From the IMG/VR virus record IMGVR_UViG_3300025141_001007, positions 1 to 20,262 of that record: 20,262 bases of DNA. One strand, 5' to 3'. The translations under genes were made by a program, and so were the position numbers. Each line of letters begins with the position of its first letter. Position 1 is the first letter of the stretch. A model generated the notes under the pieces. That model had not been told where the DNA came from, searched no databases, and worked only from the letters and a program-made list of their open reading frames with translations. Of this stretch, positions 1 to 7,276 are shown one piece after another. Source of the stretch: a virus.

Positions 1-32
1 CCACCGTCTTGATACCCCGGTATATACGTCAT
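1..32 (-). CDS. 5' end of a minus-strand gene cut by the left edge
   Basis: An ATG at 32-30 opens a frame reading MTYIPGYQDG that stays open to the window edge. It starts one base after the TAA stop of the upstream gene (TAATATG), the same tight spacing seen throughout this operon. Ten codons are too few to identify the product. Confidence rests on position and spacing only. Confidence 0.45.
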   Translation of the reverse strand, partial: MTYIPGYQDG

Positions 33-33
33 A

Positions 34-366
34 TTAACTTGTCTCTACGCCGAAGATGCTGAATGCTATTTCGTCTGCCGCTGAAGACCTAACGGTTATC
101 ACATCATTCTCGCTTAGGGTTATGCCAATGATTGTGAAAACAGAATCATTAGCGGCTAGGACTTTCCCGTAGTAGATGTAATGCTCATTCGCTACGGTTG
201 CACCAGACGGACGCACCGCAATTCTAAAATTCGGCGTGTTCCCGGTGATATTGCAGGCAACAATCGAACTCACTGTAGTAACGGTATCATCCGGCACCGT
301 ATACAGGTCTGCGTTATTAGTATCCGCAGGAGCCGCTTGTCCCAGTACCTTTAAGGTATCAGCCAT
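34..366 (-). CDS. Small conserved phage protein, probably virion-associated (110 aa)
   Basis: The protein starts MADTLKVLGQ and is rich in Thr, Val and Ala with alternating hydrophobic residues, suggesting a small beta-sandwich. The pattern (LKVLGQ near the start, a YTVP motif, then FRIAVRPSGA and HYIYYGK) matches a small-protein family I recall from marine phage genomes, without known function. I chose the ATG at 366; an upstream TTG at 378 would add four residues, but neither has a clear ribosome binding site. It overlaps the end of the upstream 67-aa gene by 8 bases. Its place after the tail-hub gene suggests a particle component, which is inference. No signal peptide or membrane segment is visible. 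Confidence 0.75.
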   Translation of the reverse strand: MADTLKVLGQAAPADTNNADLYTVPDDTVTTVSSIVACNITGNTPNFRIAVRPSGATVANEHYIYYGKVLAANDSVFTIIGITLSENDVITVRSSAADEIAFSIFGVETS

Positions 367-562
367 TACTAGCACCAAGCAATAAGAATTGATATTTACG
401 AAGTGACAGTGAACTGTCGCTATCAGCTTGTATCTTCACAGCATGGATGTCACTGCTGACATCTTCAAAGTTCTGTTCGATAGTTCTACGAGACATACTC
501 TCGTCGTATTCCTGATATTCCTGTGGTGCGCGATTAAGCGCACGATACGATTTGATGCTCAT
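359..562 (-). CDS. Small conserved hypothetical phage protein (67 aa)
   Basis: A 67-residue charged, probably helical protein beginning MSIKSYRALNRAPQEYQEYD, with an SRRTIEQNFED segment in the middle and a hydrophobic end (YQFLLLGA). Its ATG overlaps the TGA stop of the gp10-like gene as ATGA, so translation is probably coupled to the tail hub. I recall similar short proteins beside tail genes in marine phages, but no function is known to me. A coiled-coil adaptor or chaperone for the neighbouring tail proteins would fit the size and position; this is a guess. Confidence 0.75.
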   Translation of the reverse strand: MSIKSYRALNRAPQEYQEYDESMSRRTIEQNFEDVSSDIHAVKIQADSDSSLSLRKYQFLLLGASNG

Positions 563-2940
563 CGTCTACCATCCGTTCTGCCGTCTAACCGTACATAACC
601 GACACGCCAACCGTATCCGGCTCCCGTACTCTGCACCTTCATAGACATCTGCCTAGCTCTGGCACGGATAAACGCTTCTCCCGTACTAGGTGTGATCGCC
701 GCTGAAGCCACTGAGGACTGTGCCTCGCCGGGATAGTTGTGCCCGTTAATACTGATTGTAACCTCGTCTGTAGACTGGGCATCCCTGAAATGAACATCTG
801 GAATCATTCTATGCAGGAACCAGAATTGATCCCCTTCGCCCATGTCCATATCACCTGTTTCGATATACGCCGTCATGGCAGATCCATCATCATCGTGACC
901 ATTTTCATGGCTATACAACAGATTAGAACGAATCTGCCTAATGTTACTGCCCCCTCCTGTGGCCGCAGTAGCAGTGTCCGCTATAGTGATGACATAGTTA
1001 TCAGAATCTGTGACAGACACTACGGTATGCTGATCATTCAGCACCACAGTCGATAGACCGCCAACTGTCGATACACTGTCCCAAATAACTTCATCATCTG
1101 CCACTAACCCATGATCTTGAGCATAGATTGAGACATTGCTTGTAGCATTGGTGTTAGTGGTAATCGGATTTGCACTTAACGTGTCTTCTCGTATTGAAGA
1201 CGCGAGTGGATAGGCTTTTGTACCAGCATGGCTCCATGCACCACGCACCAGCGTTCCGGTATACCAGATATTTTCGGCATAGTTGAAGATGACATACTTG
1301 TCGATTTCCCCATTACCAGACTCAGATGGATAGAACCACATGACTTCGGAGAAGTCCGTATTTGATCCCGAAACCACCTTGTAGGCTTGGCTATCGTCAA
1401 AGTCATCGAATATGGTGCCCAGAACAGGACAGGTAAGCCTTTGTGCCGTTCCGGTATAGGTATAGAATGCGCCCCGATCCATGAAATAGACTGTACCACC
1501 TGCGTTTACCGCCGCATTAGGTGATACCATCGACATACCCTTGGCTGTCTCCGTAAAGGAGAAATAGAAGGGGCTACCGATGTACCTCATGCTGACAATG
1601 CCACAATCGGTCCATATCAGGATCTCTTGGCGCGTCATTAACGCACCTACGATCTCCGAACAGGATGATATCTCCTGACCACCAGCACTGTTGGTCGATA
1701 GCGGTTGCCATACTCCAGCGGCTTCCGAACTTGACCATCTGACAAGCAATGGGTTGATCGTGGTTGCGCCAATCTCATTACAGCCAATCGCGATAACATG
1801 ACGGGCAACATCCGACATCATCACTTGGTGGGCGGCTACGGGAGTGTAGTAGGTTCCGGCCTTATAGGTCGCGACTACTGAGGAGCCGCCACCTGTCGCA
1901 CTACCACTAGCATTTGCACCACCAATATCTGCCGTGAACGTGGCTTTATTTGTAACGGAGGCTACCGTCATCTCTACATTCAGTCTTGCCGCACTTATTC
2001 CACCTATAGCCCCACTTACTCCAGATATGGTAACCGTATCCCCGGCAGTTGCTCCGTGACCACCTTTGTCGATGATCGTGACAACGGTAGAACCACTGGC
2101 AACCGTTACCGGATCGGTCGAAAGAGTCACGGTACGGCGCGTTACATTACTGAGTGCCGTGGCGACGATTGATGTACCTGCACTTGCATCCCAATAGTAG
2201 ATATTTCCCTGTCTGACATTGGCAATCATATCATCACCAAAGTTCGCCATCGACCATAGACGCAACTGATTGGCTTGGCCTATACCCACACCAGATCCCC
2301 AAGTACCAGATCCCCAAGGATCTGCACTCCAACCGGATGCCCCCATATAAGTGTTGAGTCCGGTATTGATCTGGAATGCGGCAGTTACACTACCACCACC
2401 ACCGCTCGCACCAGACGTTGCTTGTGTAGAGCATACAACCCGGAACTTGGTATCAGAATCAGCATCACTGGGATCACCAAGTGCGGCAATCCGGTGTGTT
2501 GTATTAAGTGCGCCTGTACCAATACCTCCCACGGCAGTTGCACCTGCGATAGTTACATAATCGCCCTTAACCGCTCCGTGGGCACTTGTCGTGTCTACAG
2601 TGACAACACTGGTTTCATCGACAGTTGTAATCTTATCCGTACCAAGGGTGATTGTGGTACGGGTAGGGGTAATATCGTAGTAAAGATCACCAAGATTTAC
2701 ATACAACTTCAGATTGGTCCCGACTCCGACATACTTGTCGCCAGAGTCGGTAACCCAGTCGTGGAGCTTTCTCGCGGTTCCCAGATAGGTTGCCGAAACG
2801 TACTTGGTCCAACCGCCGATCTTTTCCGCGAAGCCTTTACGAAAGCGTACTTTATCAGAATCGTACCAAGTACCCTCTGCGGAGTATCTTGTACCGTCCG
2901 TGAATAGCCCCGGCTTCGGGGCAATCTTCATAAAGGCCAT
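559..2940 (-). CDS. P22 gp10-like tail hub / packaged-DNA stabilisation protein with three inserted repeat modules (793 aa)
   Basis: The body reads as a beta-propeller-type tail hub of the P22 gp10 family: an N-terminal 'KPGLFTDGTRYSAEGTW' / 'VRFRKGFAEKIGGW' region, a central 'IVGALMTRQEILIWTDCGI' stretch like the 'gtwrdfivcfGsstIEyf' part of gp10, and a C-terminal 'WRVGYVRLDG' ending. P22 gp10 is about 470 aa, so this protein is much longer. The excess is largely explained by three related insertions at about residues 112-184, 275-354 and 590-665. Each has HG, then GD or DD five residues on, a GGI/GGL, an LN pair about 24 residues after the HG, and a closing GGGS-type linker. A Trp/Gly motif (DPWGSGTWGSG) lies at 208-218. 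Known role of the family: it seals the portal-adaptor channel after DNA packaging and carries the tail. The family call comes from recognition, not a search. Confidence 0.7.
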   Translation of the reverse strand: MAFMKIAPKPGLFTDGTRYSAEGTWYDSDKVRFRKGFAEKIGGWTKYVSATYLGTARKLHDWVTDSGDKYVGVGTNLKLYVNLGDLYYDITPTRTTITLGTDKITTVDETSVVTVDTTSAHGAVKGDYVTIAGATAVGGIGTGALNTTHRIAALGDPSDADSDTKFRVVCSTQATSGASGGGGSVTAAFQINTGLNTYMGASGWSADPWGSGTWGSGVGIGQANQLRLWSMANFGDDMIANVRQGNIYYWDASAGTSIVATALSNVTRRTVTLSTDPVTVASGSTVVTIIDKGGHGATAGDTVTISGVSGAIGGISAARLNVEMTVASVTNKATFTADIGGANASGSATGGGSSVVATYKAGTYYTPVAAHQVMMSDVARHVIAIGCNEIGATTINPLLVRWSSSEAAGVWQPLSTNSAGGQEISSCSEIVGALMTRQEILIWTDCGIVSMRYIGSPFYFSFTETAKGMSMVSPNAAVNAGGTVYFMDRGAFYTYTGTAQRLTCPVLGTIFDDFDDSQAYKVVSGSNTDFSEVMWFYPSESGNGEIDKYVIFNYAENIWYTGTLVRGAWSHAGTKAYPLASSIREDTLSANPITTNTNATSNVSIYAQDHGLVADDEVIWDSVSTVGGLSTVVLNDQHTVVSVTDSDNYVITIADTATAATGGGSNIRQIRSNLLYSHENGHDDDGSAMTAYIETGDMDMGEGDQFWFLHRMIPDVHFRDAQSTDEVTISINGHNYPGEAQSSVASAAITPSTGEAFIRARARQMSMKVQSTGAGYGWRVGYVRLDGRTDGRR

Positions 2941-2946
2941 AGCTGA

Positions 2947-3255
2947 TTACTCTGGATCTTTGACCAAGAAATAAGGCTTCTCAGCATCCAGATCCCCGCC
3001 GATAACTGCTTGATCAGCAATACCAGCCGCTACAAGCGCGAACTGCACCTGAGTCTGCGCTTCCTGACTAGCCGCAAGCAGTTGCTTAAACAAATCCGCC
3101 TGTTGTACAGACAGATAAACCCTATTCCCATCCTTTTCATTCCAAGGAAGGCCGCTTTGTTGCGTCTCGCCGTTAGTTACCGGCTCTTGTGACGCTTGCG
3201 ACTCTTTCTTTGAGGTTTGCTGTTTGTGTTTCGACTGATGCGAGGCGTTCGCCAT
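2947..3255 (-). CDS. Small conserved phage protein with an overprinted N-terminus (102 aa)
   Basis: The C-terminal two thirds look like a normal small folded protein (YLSVQQADLFKQLLAAS, then VQFALVAAGI and GGDLDAEKPYFLV). The first 27 residues are almost entirely Lys, Gln, Ser, Glu and His, and are encoded in DNA that also encodes the end of the upstream 75-aa membrane protein in another frame. No later start codon is apparent, and the ATG at 3255 has an AAGG ribosome binding site nine bases upstream, so the overlap looks real. It ends six bases before the gp10-like gene. I recall proteins ending in a similar QVQFALxAAGI pattern in marine phages; function unknown. Confidence 0.7.
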   Translation of the reverse strand: MANASHQSKHKQQTSKKESQASQEPVTNGETQQSGLPWNEKDGNRVYLSVQQADLFKQLLAASQEAQTQVQFALVAAGIADQAVIGGDLDAEKPYFLVKDPE

Positions 3256-3400
3256 GGGTATCTACCTTCTCGTCTAAACGGTTAACAATGCGCTCTATCT
3301 GAGCGAGGGACTGCTTGGCCCCATTCAAGCCTGCCTTCACGCCGCCATAGGCCGCGCCAGCGGCGGCAGGAATTGCGAGCAGGGACAGTAATGTAGCCAT
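3173..3400 (-). CDS. Small membrane protein with a coiled coil, holin- or XhlA-like (75 aa)
   Basis: An N-terminal hydrophobic segment (LLSLLAIPAAAGAAYGGV) is followed by a heptad-like amphipathic helix (IERIVNRLDEKVDTHGERL, then VETQTANLKERV). One membrane helix plus a coiled coil is the layout of XhlA-type haemolysin/holin accessory proteins and of some spanin-like proteins. I chose the ATG at 3400 because GGAG lies six bases upstream; an ATG at 3412 would place that GGAG inside the gene. With 3400 the start sits one base past the TGA of the upstream gene. The last 27 codons overlap the start of the next gene. A role in lysis is inference; no endolysin is visible nearby. Confidence 0.75.
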   Translation of the reverse strand: MATLLSLLAIPAAAGAAYGGVKAGLNGAKQSLAQIERIVNRLDEKVDTHGERLASVETQTANLKERVASVTRAGN

Positions 3401-3401
3401 T

Positions 3402-3755
3402 TCAAGCTCCATTGTCCTCGTCCCACGGCATCGTGCGATTCGTTTCGCGTGTGGGGGAAACTTGCTCTTCTATATTCGCGTCTAATCGCAACTTCATTTC
3501 CGCGAGTTCGTCTTCGCCAATCTGCTCCTCTACCCATCCTTCAACATCGGATTCAGTGAGGTCAGCGTATTCGATCCACGAATCACCTTCCTCCCAGACA
3601 ATAGAAGATGTGCCGATATTCTGTGCCGTGTGCCCATCACCGTCATCAGCATTATACCGCCAATGGACCGTGTAAACGATATCCGTGTGATCCTCTGCAT
3701 CAGGCCCCAATTCTAAGTCGATAGCGTAAAACTGCCATGAATATGAGATAGCCAT
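3402..3755 (-). CDS. Small acidic conserved phage protein (117 aa)
   Basis: The N-terminal half is beta-rich (YSWQFYAIDLE, DIVYTVHWRYNA, then a short G-rich turn), and the C-terminal half is a strongly acidic helix (WVEEQIGEDELAEMKLRLD) ending in a Pro-Trp tail. This 'tVHWrY' sandwich with a helical tail resembles a domain of unknown function that I recall next to tail-fibre genes in marine phages, including cyanophages. Its ATG shares a base with the stop of the tail-fibre gene (TAATG), so it is probably translated together with the fibre. That makes a fibre chaperone or fibre-attached protein a reasonable but untested idea. Confidence 0.75.
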   Translation of the reverse strand: MAISYSWQFYAIDLELGPDAEDHTDIVYTVHWRYNADDGDGHTAQNIGTSSIVWEEGDSWIEYADLTESDVEGWVEEQIGEDELAEMKLRLDANIEEQVSPTRETNRTMPWDEDNGA

Positions 3756-6142
3756 TATTCTTCTTCCTCTGGTTTCTCAGGCTCGACAATCACATGGCCG
3801 TCATCATCAGTCCAATTGGTGTCTAGTATATGTGGATCGCAGCGTTCTGCTACAACCATCCAGCTTACAGTGTCATCGGAGTCAGAATCAGCACAGGTAA
3901 TCGAAAGCGTATTTCCCTCGACTGCACCCCTGACCGCATCCCAGCCAGAATCATTCTGAATGAAACACTGGGCATCACGGCACAGAACTTCAAAGGTGCC
4001 TTCACTCATGCCAGCGGCATCGTCCAGATCCACCTGTACCCATCCAGAAACAAGATCAGTGCTACCTCTGTAAATTAGGTCAGCTTGCGGGCCTTCAATG
4101 AAGCTGTGAACTAGGTGGTGGGTATCTTTTTTATCTGGTAGTGGATGGTCGATTTTGAATGAGCCAGAGCCTTTTGATAAGGCACCAGTACAATGAAAAG
4201 TGCCAGCGACTTCTAGCTTGTACGATGGAGAACTATCACCGATACCGACCCGATCATTGGCCTTGTCCATATAAATCAAGCCGCCACTGAGGCTCAAGTC
4301 AGTGTAGTGGCTGTTCGTTCTGTCGTAGCCGTAGATGCTCCACTTGGTATCTGTCCCAGCCTCAAAGTGAAGCACGTTTTCCAAGCCATTCGGGCCGTTG
4401 GAAAGATTGAATTCCTTACTCAGGTTGGCACCGATACCGATTTTACCGTCCGACAGAATCGTCATCCTAGTCGTTGGTGACCCTGACCCGTCAGCACTAG
4501 TGTTGAACGTCAACCTTCCCGGCGTATCATTCTCACCGGGGGTGCCGTCTATATAGGCAATGATGGAAGCCGCCGCATTACCCCGATCAACACCATCTGC
4601 GGCTACAAACATTATTGAGCCAAGAACATCATCGTCTTGGACGATTGTGTCAGAATTAACCGCTGTACCTCTGGACTTACCTAAAAACAGGTAAGGTCCA
4701 CCAGCACCATTCTCGTTTCTGAACGCAGATAAACCAGCGTCAGAGCCAGTGGTTTCAACTTGAAGTTTAGGAGTTAATGTGTAGAGGACATCGGGTGTAA
4801 CAGTTCCAAGAGTGAGAACACCAGATGTATTTAGAACGAATTTTGCGCTGGAGGCACTGCTTCCAGTTCCCATAAAGAATGGAGTGCCATCGCCCCAGTC
4901 ATCGCTATCCTGCATCCCGATTGTCCAAGTGCTACTACCAGCAGTCTGGAAATTGACCTTCGCACCCTCAGTAGTCGCTGACCTGTCGATGTCTATAGAC
5001 GCAGTAGAAGATGAATCAACAATGACCTTAGCCGCCGCCTTGGCGACTTCGATGTTACCAGCGGCAGTGAGGGCACCACCGACACCCAGAGTGCTATCGA
5101 ACTGTACCGCCCCAGCATCCACCCAGAGTGCGTAGTTGGTCGCTCCTGATGCCGCTGTAGCGTCTGAGATATAAACGGTGGCGGCGTTCGTTACTGTTGC
5201 ACTTCCACCAGTGATTGTCGGCGGAAGGAACCTCGCCCCATTCAACATGGCGTGGGTGCCACTTCCCGCTTCAACGATAGTCCCCGTGGAGACCATCATC
5301 GCACCTATCTCATCTGCATCCAGATTCAAGGTGGAGTTGATTTGGAACCCGATATTCGCCGTGGTTGAGCCTTGGATATAAAACTGTCGAGCAGAACTCA
5401 CTGCCCCACCGAACGTATGAGGTCCGACACCAGAAACAATTAAGTCTTGAGTAATCGTGGTATCTTGATTCTCGTCTATTGTAATGGCTGGTGTTGTACC
5501 AACAGTTGAACCAAGGCCGATTTTCAGATCATCATCTGTATCGTCCAGTCCAACGTAATAGTCCTGTGCGGCACCATCGAATACGATTTTGGTATCTTCG
5601 GCTCCAGCATCACCAATAGTGAGTGTCGGAGTCGTTCCGGTCATCGTGATTCCAGCGGCGGCAGTAACAGCACCAGTAAGCGTACTCGCACCAGCCACGG
5701 TCAGGGTGCTACTCAACTCCAGATCAGCGAACGCATCCAGAACAGCCGCGCCAGCACCAGCACCATCAGTGAAGATTGCCGCGACCTTACCATTACCGAT
5801 TGTAATGTTGGCCCCGGAACCCTGACTTATGATGATGTTCTGAGAACCACTTGTAGCGTTCTCAACGATCCAGAACTTGTTAACGGTATTTGGTAACAGA
5901 GAGATGGTACACGCTGAATCCAGTGTGCCCGTATACTTCATGTATATGGCACGACCTTCGTCAGCCGCACCGTCTGCTATGGTAGTGGTATGAGTGTCGG
6001 CATTGGTTGTAATGGATTCCGTGCCGGAACCGAACGCATCTGCTATAAGTTCTAGGTTCGTATTAGTGGAAGTACCCCAAGTACCCGATTCGGCACCTGT
6101 AGCAATTTCCTTCAGTCTCAGATTGTTGACATATGTAGCCAT
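3755..6142 (-). CDS. Large tail fibre protein (795 aa)
   Basis: The N-terminus (VNNLRLKEIATGAESGTWGT, followed by NLELIADAFG) is a widespread marine-phage fibre/baseplate attachment start. It is followed by a low-complexity, Thr/Ala/Gly-rich beta body with repeated 'STLTVAGASTLTGAV' and 'VGGALTAAGNIEV' strands typical of trimeric fibres. Around residue 640 a 'RVGIGDSSPSYKLEVAGTF' segment leads into a C-terminal domain (about 661-795) with FKIDHPLP, HHLVHSFIEGPQADLIYRG and a closing DTNWTDDDG. I recall this C-terminal domain from cyanophage and other marine fibres; it is not the S74 self-cleaving chaperone, whose Ser/Lys motif I do not see. The start has AGGA seven bases upstream. The protein very probably contacts the host surface. 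Confidence 0.85.
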   Translation of the reverse strand: MATYVNNLRLKEIATGAESGTWGTSTNTNLELIADAFGSGTESITTNADTHTTTIADGAADEGRAIYMKYTGTLDSACTISLLPNTVNKFWIVENATSGSQNIIISQGSGANITIGNGKVAAIFTDGAGAGAAVLDAFADLELSSTLTVAGASTLTGAVTAAAGITMTGTTPTLTIGDAGAEDTKIVFDGAAQDYYVGLDDTDDDLKIGLGSTVGTTPAITIDENQDTTITQDLIVSGVGPHTFGGAVSSARQFYIQGSTTANIGFQINSTLNLDADEIGAMMVSTGTIVEAGSGTHAMLNGARFLPPTITGGSATVTNAATVYISDATAASGATNYALWVDAGAVQFDSTLGVGGALTAAGNIEVAKAAAKVIVDSSSTASIDIDRSATTEGAKVNFQTAGSSTWTIGMQDSDDWGDGTPFFMGTGSSASSAKFVLNTSGVLTLGTVTPDVLYTLTPKLQVETTGSDAGLSAFRNENGAGGPYLFLGKSRGTAVNSDTIVQDDDVLGSIMFVAADGVDRGNAAASIIAYIDGTPGENDTPGRLTFNTSADGSGSPTTRMTILSDGKIGIGANLSKEFNLSNGPNGLENVLHFEAGTDTKWSIYGYDRTNSHYTDLSLSGGLIYMDKANDRVGIGDSSPSYKLEVAGTFHCTGALSKGSGSFKIDHPLPDKKDTHHLVHSFIEGPQADLIYRGSTDLVSGWVQVDLDDAAGMSEGTFEVLCRDAQCFIQNDSGWDAVRGAVEGNTLSITCADSDSDDTVSWMVVAERCDPHILDTNWTDDDGHVIVEPEKPEEEE

Positions 6143-6151
6143 GTTCTATTC

Positions 6152-6580
6152 CTATAGCGTCCAAGTCCAAAGATGTATCAAGATAGGGCCAAGGGTATCC
6201 ATGATACCATCAATCCCCCAACCGTAAGGCAGATCCCATTTTCCCGGCGTACCTTCCTTCGCATGGTGACGCCAGTCATAGACCTCCCTCGTTCCGTAAA
6301 GTGCAAGCGCGATACCTGATCCAATCCGTGCGCCCGTAACCACACTATCCGGCAGAATTACCGCCCAAAGTACAACGTAGAGCGTGATCAATGCCGCGAT
6401 CAGCGCGTGATGTACCCATGTTGTCCATTCCTTACCACTCTTGAGAAAAGCAGGAAGACGAGGCTGTAGATACTTATTTGCCCACACATTGAATGTGGCA
6501 AAGTCATCTAGCAGTGCCGCCCACAGTATCACTGGTAAGTGAAGTGCAAGAACAAACCATGCAGTGCTACTTAGGATCAT
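6152..6580 (-). CDS. Polytopic small membrane protein, function unknown (142 aa)
   Basis: The protein has a long hydrophobic N-terminal segment (STAWFVLALHLPVILWAALL), a second one (ALIAALITLYVVLWAVIL, about residues 59-76) followed directly by a shorter Gly/Ala-rich segment (about 84-96), and a hydrophobic, Trp-containing C-terminus. That is three or four membrane passes. I chose the ATG at 6580 because it overlaps the TGA of the upstream repeat gene as ATGA; the alternative TTG at 6598 would add six residues. Size and topology would fit a holin, but it also resembles uncharacterised membrane proteins carried by marine phages. No catalytic motif is visible. Confidence 0.75.
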   Translation of the reverse strand: MILSSTAWFVLALHLPVILWAALLDDFATFNVWANKYLQPRLPAFLKSGKEWTTWVHHALIAALITLYVVLWAVILPDSVVTGARIGSGIALALYGTREVYDWRHHAKEGTPGKWDLPYGWGIDGIMDTLGPILIHLWTWTL

Positions 6581-7275
6581 GTAATTATAGTCTCCCAACT
6601 AGGCGTCTGTGCGTCTGACAGATCCGACCAACTTGGTGTCTGTGAGTCGCTGACTGCCGCCCAATTTGGTGTTTGTGAGTCATCTATCTCCGCCCAAACA
6701 AGTACATTTCCTACTTCTCCTGTAGCGGCTAGTCCCGTTACGTCGATACTTACATCTACCGTCGTTGTAACGCTTCCTAACGCGCTCGTTCCTGCCAGCC
6801 CTGTAACAGTGACATTTCCATCTCCCGTCACCGTTACCGAACTCAATCCACCAGTTGCGGCAACTCCGGTTGGGCTAACATTTGCATCACCCGTTACCGT
6901 TACCGTACCAAGTGCGCTTGTCCCTGCCAGTCCCGTGACTGAGAGATTCGCATCACCTGTTACAGTTACTGAGCCAACTGCGCCCGTTCCCGCTAGTCCC
7001 GTCAGCGTAACATTTGCCGTACCTGTTACGGTAACGCTTCCTATACCGCCCGTAGCCGCCAAACCAGTGACAGTTACGTTCGCATCTCCGGTAGCTGTTA
7101 CGGTTCCTACCGCCCCAGTACCAGCAATTCCTGTTACAGTTACATTCGCATCACCTGTTACAGTGACACTTCCTACCGCTCCTGTTGCCGCTAGACCCGT
7201 TACATCAACGGGAACTGGCTGGCCCCAAGGCCCGGAACCCCATGTTGAGCGGCCCCAACCAGTTACATTTGCCAT
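6577..7275 (-). CDS. Beta-repeat virion protein with 22-residue and 11-residue repeats (232 aa)
   Basis: Three parts are visible. Residues 1-22 carry a Trp/Gly motif (GWGRSTWGSGPWGQP). Residues 23-194 are eight head-to-tail copies of a 22-residue unit of the type VTVTGLAATGGIGSVTVTG, the last one truncated. Residues 199-231 are three exact-length 11-residue units (DSQTPNWAAVS, DSQTPSWSDLS, DAQTPSWETII). The repeat has two short beta strands per unit and would build a solenoid or elongated fibre. It lies between small structural genes and the membrane protein/tail fibre genes, so a surface fibre or spike component is likely. No enzyme motif is present. The gene starts one base after the preceding stop. 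Repeat number may vary between relatives. Confidence 0.8.
   Translation of the reverse strand: MANVTGWGRSTWGSGPWGQPVPVDVTGLAATGAVGSVTVTGDANVTVTGIAGTGAVGTVTATGDANVTVTGLAATGGIGSVTVTGTANVTLTGLAGTGAVGSVTVTGDANLSVTGLAGTSALGTVTVTGDANVSPTGVAATGGLSSVTVTGDGNVTVTGLAGTSALGSVTTTVDVSIDVTGLAATGEVGNVLVWAEIDDSQTPNWAAVSDSQTPSWSDLSDAQTPSWETIIT
6583..6681 (-). repeat. Three tandem 33-bp units encoding an 11-residue Gln-Thr-Pro-Trp repeat
   Basis: Each unit encodes D-[SA]-Q-T-P-[NS]-W followed by four variable residues. Period is exactly 33 bp, at the C-terminus of the 232-aa repeat protein. I recall similar QTPNW repeats in other marine phage fibre proteins; their function is unknown to me. Confidence 0.85.
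6694..7209 (-). repeat. Eight tandem 66-bp units encoding a 22-residue beta repeat
   Basis: The period is exactly 22 codons with no insertions between units. Conserved positions are T-G-[LIV]-A, a Gly five or six residues later, then S/T-V-T-V-T-G-D-A-N. Codons differ between copies at many third positions, so the array is not a recent amplification and has probably been under protein-level selection. The last copy is cut to 18 residues. Confidence 0.9.
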
Positions 7276-7276
7276 A

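Noticed and set aside
2275-2907. 210-codon plus-strand open frame opposite the tail hub gene
   Set aside because: Cys/Thr/Ser-rich and against the operon direction, with no ribosome binding site; a shadow frame.
3755-7275. Possible diversity-generating retroelement target in the fibre or repeat gene
   Set aside because: No reverse transcriptase, accessory gene or template repeat is visible in the window.
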